A stretch of DNA of 64,000 bases from Anopheles merus (GCF_017562075.2 NC_054083.1:34344755-34408754), one strand, 5' to 3'; positions 10,696 through 24,700 are shown, numbered from the stretch's first letter. The notes: generated by a model not told the origin, from the letters alone. Made by a program: numbers and translations.

Positions 10696-13600
10696 CTTGG
10701 GGAGTGGGAGACAAACTATTAACTGTCCCCGAATGATTTGACACTGACGGACACGCGGATCGGAAATCGAAACAGGAACCGGGTGCAGCGCTCGAGCAGA
10801 GCATATGTGTCACCATCAGCGTCAGCGATCAATCACACGGGTGTGCGCGAAACGAAACTGTGCCGCCGTTCGATTCGGGCAATTCGCGTTGCTAGAGAGA
10901 CTTCCCACACGCGAAGCATACAGGGGAGAAGGAAGTACAATCCCCAGCAGGAAGTGGAGTCGTCAACGAATTGCAGCAAGCCGGCGAAATATTGCTCAAC
11001 ATATTGACAGATTTTTAATTGAAATCAATACGCTCTCATGGGCTTTAACCGCAGCAGCAGCCGCTCGCAGCTTTTTATTGGGAAGCGCAAAGTTTTGTTT
11101 TCATTCCTCTGCTTCTTCCGCTGACATTTGCGTACCATTGGTCGTTCATTTTTTTGCTGAACACTGATACAGAGGGAAGCAATGCAATCCGATTCGCTCT
11201 GTGCTACACAGGTCCAGTGTGCGGGTTTGAAAAATGTGTACGTGCCAAATGAAGCTCTGCTTGTACATCATTTAGCACACATGTCATGCCAGGCAGGCTA
11301 GCAGGCTGGCAGGCTGCCAGCGATTGCGGAGGCGTTTGAAGGTACGATTGTGCACGTCAGGTGAAGTGCTGAGCAAACTTGTTAAAATGCCGAAAATCGG
11401 TGTTAATTGATGAATGAACTTTGGCTCCATCGAACGAGTGTAGTAGTGCTGCTGCTACTGACACCATCTTCCTCCTGCTGCTGCTGGATTGTTTGCTTAT
11501 TGTTGAGCTTTATTATTGCACTCGTGAAAACAAAAACACACACACTTCAACTGAAGAGTGGTAGTACATATTGGCTTTATAGGGAGGGTGGAGCAGTGTG
11601 GTTCCTGTTTGGATTTCATAGATGGGGAGTTGATTCCTAAAAATAGTCATCAGCTAAAGTATGGGATCTATTGCCGACTTGCCACTTGAGCTAATCGTTC
11701 AGCAAACAGACACAGATGAGGGAAGTGTTTGTGTATGGAAATGGCAATAGGATTGATTGGAACTATCGGCTTCTTCATATCCAATTTTTATTAGAATATT
11801 TTTTTTTGGAAGCGCATTTTTAATTCAAAATAGGTAGTTATATGTGAATAAGTTTGATTTTTTTGACTGATTCAACTTATTGCTTCTTTGAGTTGCCTCT
11901 ATAAAACTTAGCGAAGAAGAGGCATATGAGTTGGCACGATTTGCTGCAACGCCAACGTCCACCACCAGCCAATGCCAGCAATGCTAATCTTAACTGCTGC
12001 ATATTTGCAAGTGGGTAAACTAAGATTAAACTAATCGATAGTCATCCGCGGTACGAAAGCAAACAGTTGCATCACGGCGCTACACGCACGCAGCCAGTCG
12101 TCTTCGGCGCAGAGAAACGTGTTTTTAATAAACCGTTTTACGACGCTCGGCTTAGTGCGTCACGTAATCGGGCAAAGGCTCCAGGGTGGCATTAGCTGGT
12201 AGGTGGTCCTACTATCATATCACAGCCAAGAGCGACCCAGCCATTCACCGCCGGGCAATAAAGTGGTAGCTTTATTTGTGGTGGCGCGAATCGAACTCAA
12301 CGGGGCTGGCATTCAAAAGGGGGCCACCGAGCGAAATTGATACGCCGGCGTACGGTGGGAGTCCTTGCTGTTGCCTGCGGAGAAGTGTTTTAGTGATAGA
12401 CACACAAAGGCTTAGCGTCGCTAAAACTAACGATCATCTTCTCGTTTAATGATGATGATTGATTTCGGAGTGAAGGATCTTTGAAGACATTTCGAGGAAG
12501 TTGCAAAACAATGGGAATACCTCTGGTAGGTAAATCATTCTATTCATCATGTGGCGAGCATTGTAAAGTCCTGGTGACATAGGTAGAAATGGTAATAGCT
12601 CGTAGGATTTAACGGGTTAATTCCAACTGGGTGCTTTTTTACGTGTTAAGCTTAAGGCCTTGGCACAAAGTAGTGCTTTTGTAAAACAACTCATTACTGC
12701 CCCGGTTGTCATCGTTGCAAACAGCTTAGTGGTTCTTCTTAATGCTCTCCGTCATCTAATCCGGTTGAAATTCACCACCGCTCCGACCCGAAGCGCCCAG
12801 GGGAAGTCATCGTCACAGTACTCCCGAAGGACTTGGCTGCTCTTTGAAGCATCTCTTAATTTACGCTCATTTGCGTTTTACCCGACATTGCCATACACAC
12901 CCACATAAATAGACGCAAAACAATGAAGCTCCACCGCTCGACTCGACGCTTCCGCTAACGCATGTCTTCATTTTCGCACAAGCAAATCCTCTTCCCACGT
13001 GGACAGATAACACGACCCGCACGCGGATCCATAAATCATACCGAAGCCGCCGAGCACGTTCCGCACGCTCTCGCTGTTGACGCGACGAAACCGTTGCGCG
13101 TTCCGTTGCGGCGAGCCACCTTTTTGGCGTATACCTTTCGCTTTGGCCCAACCAACGATTGTCATGTGTGAGCAGGTACCGGCGGTTGGGCTTGGGGAGG
13201 TGGTTTGGGCATTAGGTGATGTTATGGCGGGACAGGTTAATAACGCACACAGCATGGCATTATGGTGAGCAGGACTTTTCGTTAGACTACGCCGATGAGG
13301 AGGGATAACCTCTGCCACGGTTTGTGCGGGGCCAGTGTGCGCTATCCCGGGCCTCGAACCCGGGGAAGATCCGGCAGGCAGCTTTTGCTGTGCGTGTTGC
13401 AGACATTCAGGAGCAAAGTGCGTGCGCTAGCATAAATGAACTCACAAAGTATATCATTATTATCATTTATGATTGTTTACGTTTTCCAACCGCAAACGGC
13501 AGAGCCGCACACAGGCCTCGCTCACGCTTAGGCGGTTCCGTCTGCGTGCTCGCGTCACGGCATGGGTAGCGCATTTACTTGGCGTATGATAATGGTTGAC

Positions 13601-14252
13601 TGGCTGGACGGGGTCGGGAATAATTTGTCATATTCCTGCTCTCGTTACGACCCGACCGTGCCTCTACTGGCCAACGAATCGAGCGGGAGGGAATGGGCCT
13701 TACCCAAAATTCTTCAGGTCAGCTAATGTCTTTTTACCGTTATAGCAGGGTCGCAGCGGTCGTTGTTGGTGTGGTGCAAAATTTATCAATTTTCTGTCCC
13801 CTCTATATATCGGGGAAAGGGAAAGATACGGGTACCCGTAAGGCGAGTGGTAGTAGTTTGAGGTAGTAGCATTCGCCTGTTGGCACCTGAGTTGTTAACG
13901 GAAATATAATAATTTCTCATCGCTAAGTGGTATCTGCTTAGTGGGCGCATTGTGTGCTAAAGAGCTGGGTAAACATGGACACTCTCCTTCCTGCTACTCC
14001 GGTAACTAGATGATGCCGAAACGGTGGATTAAGCGTATGATAAATGAATGGATCATTTGTTCGCGTCTATTTCCAGATCGGGTGGAATTCGTGCTATCCG
14101 CGGCGTAGACGTGTGTAGTTATGATGCTCTCTATTCATGCCTACAGAAGCAATAAACATAGCAGTTGTGATCGAGACTACATACCTAAATTAATTCAATT
14201 TCTGACCATCACTAATAATCTTGTTAATCTTTCATACAATTCAAAGTGATGA
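10696..14252. other. no gene recognised
   Basis: Mixed-composition DNA with a small GCAGGCT-type repeat near 11290-11320. A hairpin with arms CCCGGG at 13337-13355 resembles a tRNA T-arm but has no tRNA body. Open frames are short and overlapping. I found no supported gene. Confidence 0.55.
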
Positions 14253-14260
14253 GCCTAAAC

Positions 14261-14453
14261 CAGCGGTCGGCAAACTTTACGACCGAAAGAGCCAAATTCT
14301 ACAATAATGTTCGAAGAGTTTCACGTCAAGAGCCAAATTGTTAAACTAAGAACAAATATGTATGAAAATTCTATGAAATATATAAACTGTGAAGAGCCGT
14401 CATCTCGATATCTCAGAGCTTGCAGCTCGCAAGCCGCACTTTGCCGATTGCTG
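14261..14453. mobile_element. hAT-type MITE, non-autonomous, 193 bp
   Basis: The left end CAGCGGTCGGCAAACT and the reverse complement of the right end, CAGCAATCGGCAAAGT, match at 13 of 16 positions. Flanking 8-mers GCCTAAAC (14253-14260) and ACCTTAAC (14454-14461) match at 6 of 8, as expected of an aged hAT target duplication. The interior has AAGAGCCAAATT repeated in slightly different forms and no open frame. It therefore depended on a transposase supplied elsewhere. CAGNGGTCGGCAAAC-type ends are typical of hAT elements; the exact family is not known to me. Confidence 0.75.
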
Positions 14454-14740
14454 ACCTTAACGATATTAAATTACTAATATTTGAACATTTTTGAAACATA
14501 AATTGAAATGTTATGAACTAATTAAGTGTTCCAGTTCAATCGATGGGATATCGTACGTTCTCGTTTTTGTTTGGAAATTGACATGAAAATAACGTCAACA
14601 TTCCGTATACAAACTGGCCTAAACAAAACTGAACAAATGCTCATGCTATTGTTTGTAAAAACGGTTATAACAGGTACAATCGCTGTTTTTCCGCTGAACC
14701 AAACGTCCTTTGTAAAGTAAGAATGAACCCTATAAAAACA

Positions 14741-14750
14741 ATGCTTTTAC
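14741..14750 (+). repeat. left target-site duplication of SINE
   Basis: ATGCTTTTAC is repeated exactly at 14956-14965 and flanks the SINE at 14751-14955. An exact 10-bp duplication marks a retrotransposed insertion and suggests it is fairly young. Confidence 0.85.
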
Positions 14751-14955
14751 TCTTTCTTCTTTGGCGCAACAACCGCTGTCGGCCAAGGCCTGCCTGTACC
14801 CACTTAGTGAAGTGAGCTTGGCTTTCAGTGACTTATTGATACCATAGCAGGATAGTCAGTCCTACGTATGGGGGCACGGTCTATTCGGGACTTGAACCCA
14901 TGACGGGCATGTTGTTACGTCGTACGAGTTGACGACTATACCACCAGACCGACCC
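14751..14955 (-). mobile_element. full-length tRNA-derived SINE (SINE200-like)
   Basis: On the minus strand the element starts with a tRNA-like head, GGTCGGTCTGGTGGTATAG, which includes an A-box-like TGGTGGTATAG. It then has a perfect B-box GGTTCAAGTCC (14888-14898), and ends about 205 bp later in a short AGA-rich tail. An exact 10-bp target duplication, ATGCTTTTAC, flanks it. The body carries GCCAAGCTCACTAAGTGG and the GACTGACTATCCTGC motif. It contains no gene and would be mobilised by a LINE partner. I recall this family from Anopheles gambiae as SINE200; the name is from memory. Confidence 0.88.
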
Positions 14956-14999
14956 ATGCTTTTACAGGAAATATAAATATTGGCTGGATATCATATATT

Positions 15000-17004
15000 A
15001 TATAATATATTACAATCTAGTCGATGACTGTATGAAATAAGCACACAGGAGATTTCAATTGTTTTGCTTCATAGATAACAGAAGATAACAGCAGAATAAT
15101 TTCAAGAACATTTGATGTGAAGCGTTTAGAAGGCTCTTTCACTGAATTTGTTTAACAATAAAGCTAAGAGAACTACTTAATATTAACGGTTGCTCTAAAC
15201 AAATGAAGTCTAAATGAACTGTTGTTAGAGTAACATCTTTTATAACTTCTCGATGGTGTAACACAACATAGCAAACCGCCCATTAAAAAAAACATTATCA
15301 TCAACAATACTATCACCATACGCAATGCTTAACTCATCAGTACATTTCTTATTTGTTTGCGTTTTGCTACGCTTTTACACAGTAGCGATGACACCAAAAC
15401 ATCCTCTAATCACTGATTACCACCACTCAACATTGCAGCATCCATGCATGAGAACGCACACGTACAGAATGTTCTATCATTCTTCAGATTATTGTCTACA
15501 CTTTGACAGTGTACATCAAACGTTCGTGTTCGCCTTCTCAGCTCCAGGTAATTGGAAACACGCAATCATTTGTCTAAATTCATTACTGAAACTACACACA
15601 ACGAAACTCCCATACACAAAAGAAGTATACTCGGAAGGCAGAGCAGATAACTCCCGCAGGTTATCTCGCGCGACTAACTGGCCGCTAATGTCTATGTTTA
15701 CTTTCACAAGCAACTCCCGCTGATAACACGCACCCAATTCGCCAAATTTTGCACTTGCATTCGAAGTGGAACAACGCGCGTTGTAAATTTAAGAAATACC
15801 AACATAATCTCGCCTTTGACATCTGTTTCCGAGCAAAGCGTCATCACTCGGCCTAAATTATTGCTGGCACTGATGCTGGTGTGATAATTATAAGCTAAAG
15901 TATGTTAAACGCTTGTATTTTTTATGTTACGAGTTAACGGGAAACAAAACAAAAAACGATTAAATCCGTCCTTCCGATGACTTCCAGCAGCGCGTGGCGC
16001 TCCCTCACTCAATCATTGTTCGATTATTTCCCCCGCTGTCAGCTTGTGCCAAGTGTCCTCGACATGCTTTTACGGGCCGAGTTAATTCACCACCGTTCCT
16101 GTCACCGTCCTGTTTGAGTCATAATCAATCGCATCCCCAACGGTGGGGCGGCTTTGATTCCCGTATCTTTCCCTTGAGGTAGATTTATGGACGTGCATTC
16201 AATCACCAAACGCCGAGGGCAGCACATCACATCAAAGATTGCGCTGCAAAGTGCACAGGACGCGTAAAGGCGGACAGCACTTCAAAAAGCAAACGATATA
16301 TAATTGCCCTGCGTGACGCTCTATTGTTTTGCATACAGGCCGAAACAATGACGGATGAAGGAGGTTGAGAAATAATTGAGAAGGGACAAAAACATGAAAA
16401 AATAAAACACAATAAAACAACAACCCATTCAACTGCAGTTCAATGCACTTCGGGGATGTGATACTTTTTCGGCGGGTAGGAACATACCGAAACGCCCCCT
16501 GCGCTTCCCTCGCACTCACCATCCTTTCCCCCTCTCCCTGGGACACGGCAATTATTTGTTGCTGTTAATCGGGCCCGTGTTGAAGCGCCGAGGATTATTA
16601 GTTGCATTTCGTGATGAAAATTTATTTAGCTGATTGAAGTGTGCATCATCATCATCATCACCCGCCCTCTTCTGCTGCCATGCGCCATCCCGTCCGTTCA
16701 ACATCGCGGGTGTAAGCGAGCAGCGATGATATTGTGATTCAGCCCCGATTCTCCTCCCCCATCGATTCACTCGACTTCGTCGACGTCATCTTCCCTTCCC
16801 CACGCAAAGGGTCGGTGGTGCAGCAAGCACAAGCTTTGCAGAAAGTTTTCAGCACCACCGGATCGTGACTCATCGCAACATTTTGTGATTTGCTTTAATA
16901 GCTTTGGAAGCTCGCGTGATTTGAGCACTAAAGTGGCCGACAGCCGTGCGTCGTTTGCACGTCCGTCATTCCACTGTCGAAATGTCCTGCTTCCGAGAGA
17001 GCAT

Positions 17005-17056
<52 letters not shown>

Positions 17057-20000
17057 GGAGAGTAAGGGAGTGCACTGCCAGTGATTAAGCTCGATCGAAC
17101 GGCTTTAGCGAGTGAGGGTTGATGGGACGTAGGTATAGTGTTTCGAGTGAGCTTTGTTTTCAACACTCTCCCCGTAGCCTCCCCACCTCAACTTTGTTGT
17201 TGATTTTACGGACTTGATTGGTTCATTGAATTTTGTCAAACACTAAATTGAGCGTTTCTCGTTGATGACAAAATTGATGCTTTTGTGCCGAGGGTGCCAC
17301 TTCCGGACGGGACATATTTAGCATATTGAAGCGTTCCGTGCTGTCTGTGCCATTTTTTAAGGGTGGCATAGAACGAATTGGCATACATTATATGTAATGT
17401 AAAGTGTTTAATGAACGCTTAGCTTGGCTCCGAAATAAGGAAGAGAAAGTGACTGCAGAATTACATTACAGCAAACATTGGAAACAATGCAACGGATGCA
17501 ACCGTCTTGTTGTTGTTAACATACATTTTGTGATATTAAAACATTGTCCAATAAATATTTGATTGATTCTTTTCCAATTTGTGTTACGTCTGATTTGTAT
17601 TCATTGTAACATGTATTTTTATAACATTGAAAGACGACAATAATTTTGTTTTTTGTTTTATTAATTAAGTTAAAGATTAAAATAAATTGAAAGTACACTT
17701 TTATAAGAAGATAAATTGAATCAAAACAAGAATAAAATGTAACAGCTTTTATGTTTGATTTGGCTTTATAAAATATGATCATAACATGTTCAAAATGCAC
17801 AATAAAGTTGATTTAATTGGAATAAAATATTACCAAAATCAAAAAGCATGAAAAAATAGAATTTGAATTTGTCAAACCATTGAAGCGAAATAGTGATGTG
17901 TGTGGGTTTTTTTTTTTTTGGAATTCCCATCGCTTATTTTTGAACAGATTAATCAAATCACTTCAAACGCAGTGATTCGAATCATTCCAAACGATGCATA
18001 ACCGGTTTCGCGCGTGCTTTTCGTTGCTTAAGCTTCAACACTTTCATAATGAAAACGTTCCCATTCAAACGGATGCCACCCCTGTTGCATCGTTTGCCAT
18101 AGCAAACCGAAAGTCTGCCACAAACTCCCTGCCGTGGTCGTGCCGGTGGCGGCCCTGAGGGCTTCTCAATGAGCGAGTGTGTTTCCAGAAGAGCAACAAA
18201 AACATACATACCGGCAAAGAACTGTTTGAAAATTATTCGCTTCACCGTTCGCGTTCTGCCACAGCAGCGCTTGGGGAATGATGTCAAGATGTAACCGAGG
18301 TTCGACCGCGTCATTAACGATGCACTCGGTGCGTACTCATGGTGCACAGCAGTCAACAGCACAGATCGCAAAAACCGGGGAAGAAAACAAAAACCATCGG
18401 CCCGTTTGCATACTGCCATCGCACTCGATACATTCATGCCGAGATGCCGAGAAGTTTCGCATTTCAAAGCACGAAAAGGAGGGCACAACAAAATGCATAA
18501 CGATGAAAGCGTAAACCCATTCCACAGCCAAAGTTGCTATCCATCATGCAATGTTTGAGCCGTTGAGTGTTTATCGTTGCTTCTCTTCCGGCCGGGGTTT
18601 ACTTTTGGTGCGACCGGACAAAAAGTTGCTGGCTTCCAGGAGAAACACATCTCGCAAAAAAAATTCACGAATGCTTTACAGGTTTGATTTTTCAATGCGC
18701 GCCTCTTCAATCCGATTAAGAAACGATTAGGCAGGCGTAGCGGCAATGGACCCCAATCCCATCCTTGAAAACACCTTCAAAGCACAGCACATCAATCTGA
18801 CGGTCCCTCTTTCCCGAATGCCGATCGATTAAAATGCAACAGGAGTGCAATCACGCGCGCCGTCTATCGTCCGACGTCCGAAACGGCACCGAATTCGAGG
18901 CTCCTCTTCTTCACCGAAGTGCTACACAAATCACGACAAATTGCCACTGCTCTTAATTGCCCGGGTGAGACGGCCCATGGTGATCCATGGTTTCGAAGCT
19001 TCCAGTCTAGAGAGCGAAAGGAAAAAAAAAAACACGAAACCCCTGTACGCCCAATTGCAAAATCGAATGATCATAAGTGTAAATTGCTAACATTCGACGC
19101 CAGACTAACGACAGGATGTTAATGGTGCCATGCGGTTGGCGCATTTGGAGAAGTTATGTTTGCGGGTCGTTTTATTCGCTACTGCTGCTGTTGCTGCTTG
19201 CTGCACAAAAAAGCCCAGAAAGGACAACAACACCATTTGGGAAGAGATCGTGCACAAACGACCCAAGCTGGGAATGAAGATTTATCACGTCACTTGGCGT
19301 TTTAGGCACTGATGGGGCTCTGAAATTTGGAATGGATTTTTTTCTTCTACCCGTTAGTAACAATGCTGGTTGGTGAGATTTAAAAAAATCAGAGACGGAT
19401 GGACCTACCGTTGGATGGAGTTGGGTGAATTAATGTGTTATTTAAATGTTTATGGCCACTGTGTGCGACTGGGTACATTTGTTGTGAATGCTCGAATGTA
19501 ATGGTTATGTCAATTTTATCATGAGCTTGAGAAAGAATTATTTGCAGCTTATAAAATGCTTTTGAGACTGATCCTAGGCAGCAGTATTCTTCAGTTGATT
19601 ATCAGTCAGTATTCAGATATAAAATTAACATCTTCATGGATCAAAGTCCCTTTCACACATTAGGAACCGTTTTCTTTTCTTCAAAAAAAAATGGTCATGC
19701 TATAATGTTTGGTGCGTTTATTTTAAAGAGCTAGTTAGTCTTAACATGATATTAAAAACTCAATAACAAATCACACAGATGGAACATTCACAAAAATGTT
19801 TGCCATTGGATAAACGTACAGATCAAACGAGACAAACTGTTGTAAATAGTAACACAACAATGTAGTGCTCATGCATAACAATAAAACGGATAAGATTGAA
19901 AAATATATAATGATGAATATGCAAAACTGTAAAAAAATAAAACATCAAACTAGCAACATATGAATTGTATTGAAAAGATGGATCGACACTCTGTGAGTAT

Positions 20001-20888
20001 TTTCCTCGAGTACCGTAAAAAAACACATCATAACACAAAAACTGCCTCCACGGTATTAGCTCCAGTGCTCGCAATCCTCGTATCCAGGAAGTCGCTCGTT
20101 ATAAATGATGAACGAATCGATCGATCAACTTCATCACCGTGCGCGACCGGCAGTGTTGACACGTTTTGCGAGAGAAAGTGTGTATTTTTACCTTGCGCTT
20201 GTTCGGTGCCGGGGGAAGAGGTTTTTTACGAGTGAAAAATTACCAAAAACCCAAACAAACCAATAAATCAAACCACCGAATGCAGGGTGTGATGGTGCTG
20301 TAAAATTGAGACATTGGCATGCAGTGATTATTTCGCTTCTTGTTTCCTTTGAAAAAGTATCATGTTGAGGGTATGAAAGGAGACAAAACAAGACAAAAAA
20401 TAAACGTTTTTTCACTGCCCTTTTTACCACGACTCTGGTCCGTTCGCACTTCCAGTGGCACGGCACAAAGTGCATTCGTAAATTTGGTTGCCCCGGATAC
20501 ATTGGATTTTTACGATCGCTGCAGCAGCAGGCCGGGATCATGTTACTCAATTAAAACGAGGGTATGTAAACAGGCGGGGTTCATTCGCTCCCACGCACAC
20601 ATTGCACCGCACACTGAATGGCGCCACGTTGCAAAACTACGGCTGCAGTTTTGCTAATGAGAGGATGCTGTCGATGCATTCGCTGGTGCATGCTGACCTC
20701 AAAAGCCAGAGGCATGGTTCTTTCATCAGTATCGTTGACAATCGCTTTCAGGCGACCCTGTTGTTGAGTGAAACGCAGTAGTAGTTCAAAGGATCAGAAA
20801 GGATTTACATCAACCGCAAGAAAACCCGAAGCTAATTAGCATTCGGTGCCGTGGAAGAGACTCCTGCTTTGCGGTTCAAGGGAAATAG
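15000..20888. other. no gene recognised; AT-rich and microsatellite DNA
   Basis: It contains a GA tract near 17.0 kb, a CAT repeat near 16647 and a very AT-rich block at about 17500-17900. A 132-codon ATG frame at 15325 begins with a hydrophobic run but is rich in His and low-complexity in character, and I do not call it a gene. No other supportable feature was seen. Confidence 0.55.
17007..17060 (+). repeat. (GA)n dinucleotide tract
   Basis: About 22 GA units are followed by impure GAAAGAGGGAGAG. Minus-strand open frames here read as Ser-Leu repeats and are artefacts of the tract. Similar GA/CT tracts recur across the window. Confidence 0.95.
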
Positions 20889-20999
20889 CGCTGCCTTGGT
20901 GGAGTGTTGATTCTTGAGATGTACATTTGTCAAAGACGCTACAGTTCATGGCATAACAGGGAAGCATTTATTGTAAAGAAGAGCTATGGAATACCTCGA
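20889..20999 (+). CDS. candidate internal exon, unknown protein
   Basis: A 111-base segment is open from immediately after an in-frame TAG, which is itself the end of an AAATAG acceptor, to a CTCGA|GTAAGT donor. A TAA follows in frame just after the donor. It starts and ends at codon boundaries and encodes 37 residues, with CLGGVLILEMYIC near the start and WHNREAFIVKKSYGIPR at the end. The donor is strong. The acceptor pyrimidine tract (CTCCTGCTTTGCGG) is moderate and a little far from the AG. I recognise no family, and no partner exon was identified. Confidence 0.17.
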
Positions 21000-21623
21000 G
21001 TAAGTTAATTAATTATCTTCTAGATGGGGCTGCACTACACTTTGTCATGTAGAAGGAAATAGTTTGTACGATTAGCTGATAGTTTATCTGGCTTTGTGAC
21101 GATCTCGAGATTGAATTTGAAGTTACACAAAATAGTTTGAAATGTTATGGAATTTTTTGAAGCTTCAGTTTGAAACCTAAATTTTTAAATGTTTGACATT
21201 TTTTTCTGAATAAACCAAGTGTTAGGTTAAGTGATTGATGTTTTTATTAATCACAAATATCCTTTCTTCGTTTGAAAGTGTTCCAATTTTAATTTATTTT
21301 CCCAATTGTGAAATTAAATAAAACAGCTAAATGGTTTTTAAGTCAAATCAATTTTAATTCTTAGCCTTAAATAGAAAAATACTAAATCATTTAGATCCAC
21401 AATTTAAATGTAAAGAATATTTGCAAATAAACATAAATAGCTTAACATTCAAACGTTCTTGAAACGTTAATCAACAATCACCAATCCATAAAACTTTTTT
21501 TTTATAGAGAACTATAGCTAAAAATTAAATAATTTAGACTGTTTGCATGTAAGCCGATGATCCATAACATTCTTTTAATTCTATCTGATATTTTATCACA
21601 CCTTATGGATACATCTGCCGTTC

Positions 21624-21626
<3 letters not shown>

Positions 21627-21654
<28 letters not shown>

Positions 21655-21722
21655 TTTCTTTCTCTTTCTCTCTTTCTCTTTCTCTTTCTCTCTATCTCTC
21701 GCTCTCTCTCTCTCTATCTCCT
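21627..21722 (+). repeat. (CT)n / CTTT-rich tract, about 95 bp
   Basis: Pure CT units run to about 21653. Alternating CTTT, CTCTTT and CTAT variants follow to about 21722. The plus strand is entirely pyrimidine apart from a few A and G. A Leu/Ser-rich open frame across it is an artefact. Confidence 0.95.
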
Positions 21723-24700
21723 TATTTCGACCTTTTTTTACTTTCCTCTCTTGATATCTAGCACTATTATGGTAGGATGAATTTGAAATGAAACACCATT
21801 AAAACCCAATATACATTAATGTCAGAACCAGATTGCCGGCACACGATCAGATGCGTTCCGAGAAGCTGTGCGATGACGTTAACCAGTGGAGAAATATTTG
21901 AATACTACCTAGCGAATGACAACTCAGCTAGGTCGTAAAAGCGCCCAATGGGAGGGGAGGGCTCGCTCAACCATACCAAAGGTGCATGCCGGGGGGTAAA
22001 ATCCCATTGATCACACCAGCAAGCCGGCCGAACGGATCTCTGTTTGGCTAAACGAAACTAATGATCCAACAAACCTGTTCTATAGCTCGATGTATAAAAT
22101 TTCCCTTTTCTTGATTAGAAACCTCATACGAATCGGTGGAATTGATTTGCCCGCAGGTCTACCAGGTCCGTGCGAATGTCATGTTTCGTTTTTATTGCAT
22201 TTAAGCTGTTTTTTTTACTCAAACAATCATGTGGAAATTGTAAAAATGAAACAATTTTATGGGTTTTCGTTTGAAGCACGGCAACATTCGCTGCAGGAGG
22301 TAGCGATTAGATATGTGGCGGTTCGAGTTAAATAAGCTATTAAAACGATATTCTTCGTTTGAGGGAAAATTCGCTCTCCCGGGAGGTAGCATTTGATTTG
22401 CAAACACATCCGCCAGCAATCGGCTGAGAGATGGAAAGATTGAGAAATCAATTTATTCTACCAAATTGCTTAAAACAAACACAGCTCCCCCCCTTTTTCC
22501 CATGGCATAGCCTTCCCTGGAACGTGTATGACCCACAGGCAAAATGGAGATAAAACAAAATGAAACATATTTGAAACGGCACAGCCACATTTGCCCCTCC
22601 CCGTTTATGGATGTGATATATTTTGTATCTTGATTTCGATTCACTTTTTCAAGGCCGCGGTGGTGCATCCACCATCCTCCACGCTAACGCGAAACAAAGT
22701 GATCGGCAAACATGATTGTACCGAAAACAGCACAATGATTTGATGAAGGTAGATACACGAACCAAATCAAATCTAGAGCCGCTTGAGCGTAGGAGCTTAC
22801 TCCAGCCACAGCCACGGGTTTGCGGTGAAGATACGCCACATAAAACGCATGATCCGGCTGTCGGGGAGATTCCGTACGCTGGCTCAGCATTAGCATTCAT
22901 GGCGCATAAGCCGTTGTTGTAGTCGCTGTCTTACGCCGTCTACCACCACACTGCGACTTATCACGAGGCATCCCGGCAGACCGTTCTCCATCGCCTTCCC
23001 GAAACCCTTGCCCACCGCGTTGTTGAAGATAGCGCATTTTATTTATGAGATTTCTCGAAACCCCAGAACGAGCGCAGCATGTTCTGCGTGCGTGTGTGTC
23101 TGCTTTTGGGAGGTTTTATTTGCTCCCGCTCTTCATTACATTTGCCTTTCTATCCATTTGCCATCCATACAGTGCCGATGCTTTCGCTTCTGCTGATGCC
23201 CTTCTTCCTCGAGCAACTGCGGCGAAACTATGGGGGCCATGTGAGCATGTGTTGCATTACGATCGGAGACATTTCTCCGTCCCTTCTTACATAGATGCTC
23301 TCTCCATTTATTTGCTGCTGAAAGGATGACGCCCTTCATAAATGGATTGTTTGCAAGGCCGGGTAATAGAGCGGGCGAAAAACTGGGATAACGTTGCGTT
23401 GGAGTGCTTTACATATAGACAGTGAACCATTTGTGTGAAGGGAGTGGTACACATTACTGATCTGACGTTATGGGGGGTAGTCAAACAATGTTTAAAAGTG
23501 AACAGAGTTATTTTAGTTTGATATTAGAGTTAAAACATGAAATAAACTCTCAGATGTAGTAATTGATGAACCTAACCTAACATAACTATGAGCGTCCAAA
23601 ACTTAATAGTTGTAGATTATTTCCCCTTGATGTTGATAGCTTAGAACGATTATTTTTCTTATTAATAAGTATGTAGATGCGAGAACGCTTATCTTGGCAT
23701 GTATCAAGAGATTGTATCGAGAGCCTTAGGAGCCATGACAAGAATCAATTTATTCAAGGTTCCACAAAGATTAAAACAAACAATGCAACTACATCTTCTA
23801 ACATCTTTATTGAATTATTTATCCGCTAGAATTATCCAGGACGATGTAAGAGATAAAGGCCGTATTGTTTGTATGTAGCATTTCCCAACATTTCCAGAAG
23901 ATTCGAGATCTTCGTAAATTGGCATAGCATAATCAAGTTTTTGGCGGAAAGCATATTTTTAGGCCTCACGCATAAGCAATTCATAAGAATTAAACTCCAT
24001 GAATCACTCCAAAGAACATAGAATACTATCAGCTTTTAAAATACTACCCAGAATTGCGATAATTGCCTTCGTTAAATGCACATTCAACATAACACGTCAT
24101 GGAGCCTACCTCGATGCCATTTATTCGCAGTTCCCAACCACATCAACAACTCAGCTGGACAACGGCGCGAGAAGATGTGTTACAATCTATCGGTCCCCTT
24201 TGCCAATTCTAAAACCACTGGCGACCATGGGCGACCAACCATACCTCCCCTGGCACCCGGCCGATGTAAGCGCGCGTACCACAAACTCATCACTGAGATC
24301 ACCCGGACCAGTCCGGACCAGTGCGCACGCAACACACAGCATGGCGCACGGGCGTATATGATAACCTTTTTGCTCCGCAGCTTATGTCGAGCAAGAGTTC
24401 CAATTTGTGAATGAAACGCCCGGTCGAGGTCATCGAGGACGGGCCGGGCCAGGCCAGCGAGCAAGGAAGTAAACGGTCCAAGCGCGTCTGGCTAAGCGAG
24501 CAAACGCTGCCCAGGCTCCACCACCATTGCGTGTGCCTTGTTTATGCGCACCTACAACGGCACCCGATCATGGTTATGACTTTGCGGCGAAAGATTAGCG
24601 ACGCAGCGAGATCACTTATCGCGATTTGTGTTGTTGCTGGTCGTGGTCGTGGTGGTTGTGGTGGTGCTAGCGGTGGTTAGTCGACGTCAGTTGCGGTGAA

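Noticed and set aside
13337..13360. T-arm-like hairpin with a perfect B-box on the minus strand (GGTTCGAGGCC)
   Set aside because: No acceptor stem, D-arm or anticodon arm can be fitted upstream, so it is not a tRNA gene.
13859..13869. TGAGGTAGTAG, the first 11 bases of let-7
   Set aside because: The following bases do not match let-7 and no complementary arm is present to form a hairpin.
15325..15723. 132-codon ATG frame starting with a hydrophobic run
   Set aside because: His-rich and low-information composition, an overlapping minus frame, and no promoter or motif that would set it apart from chance.
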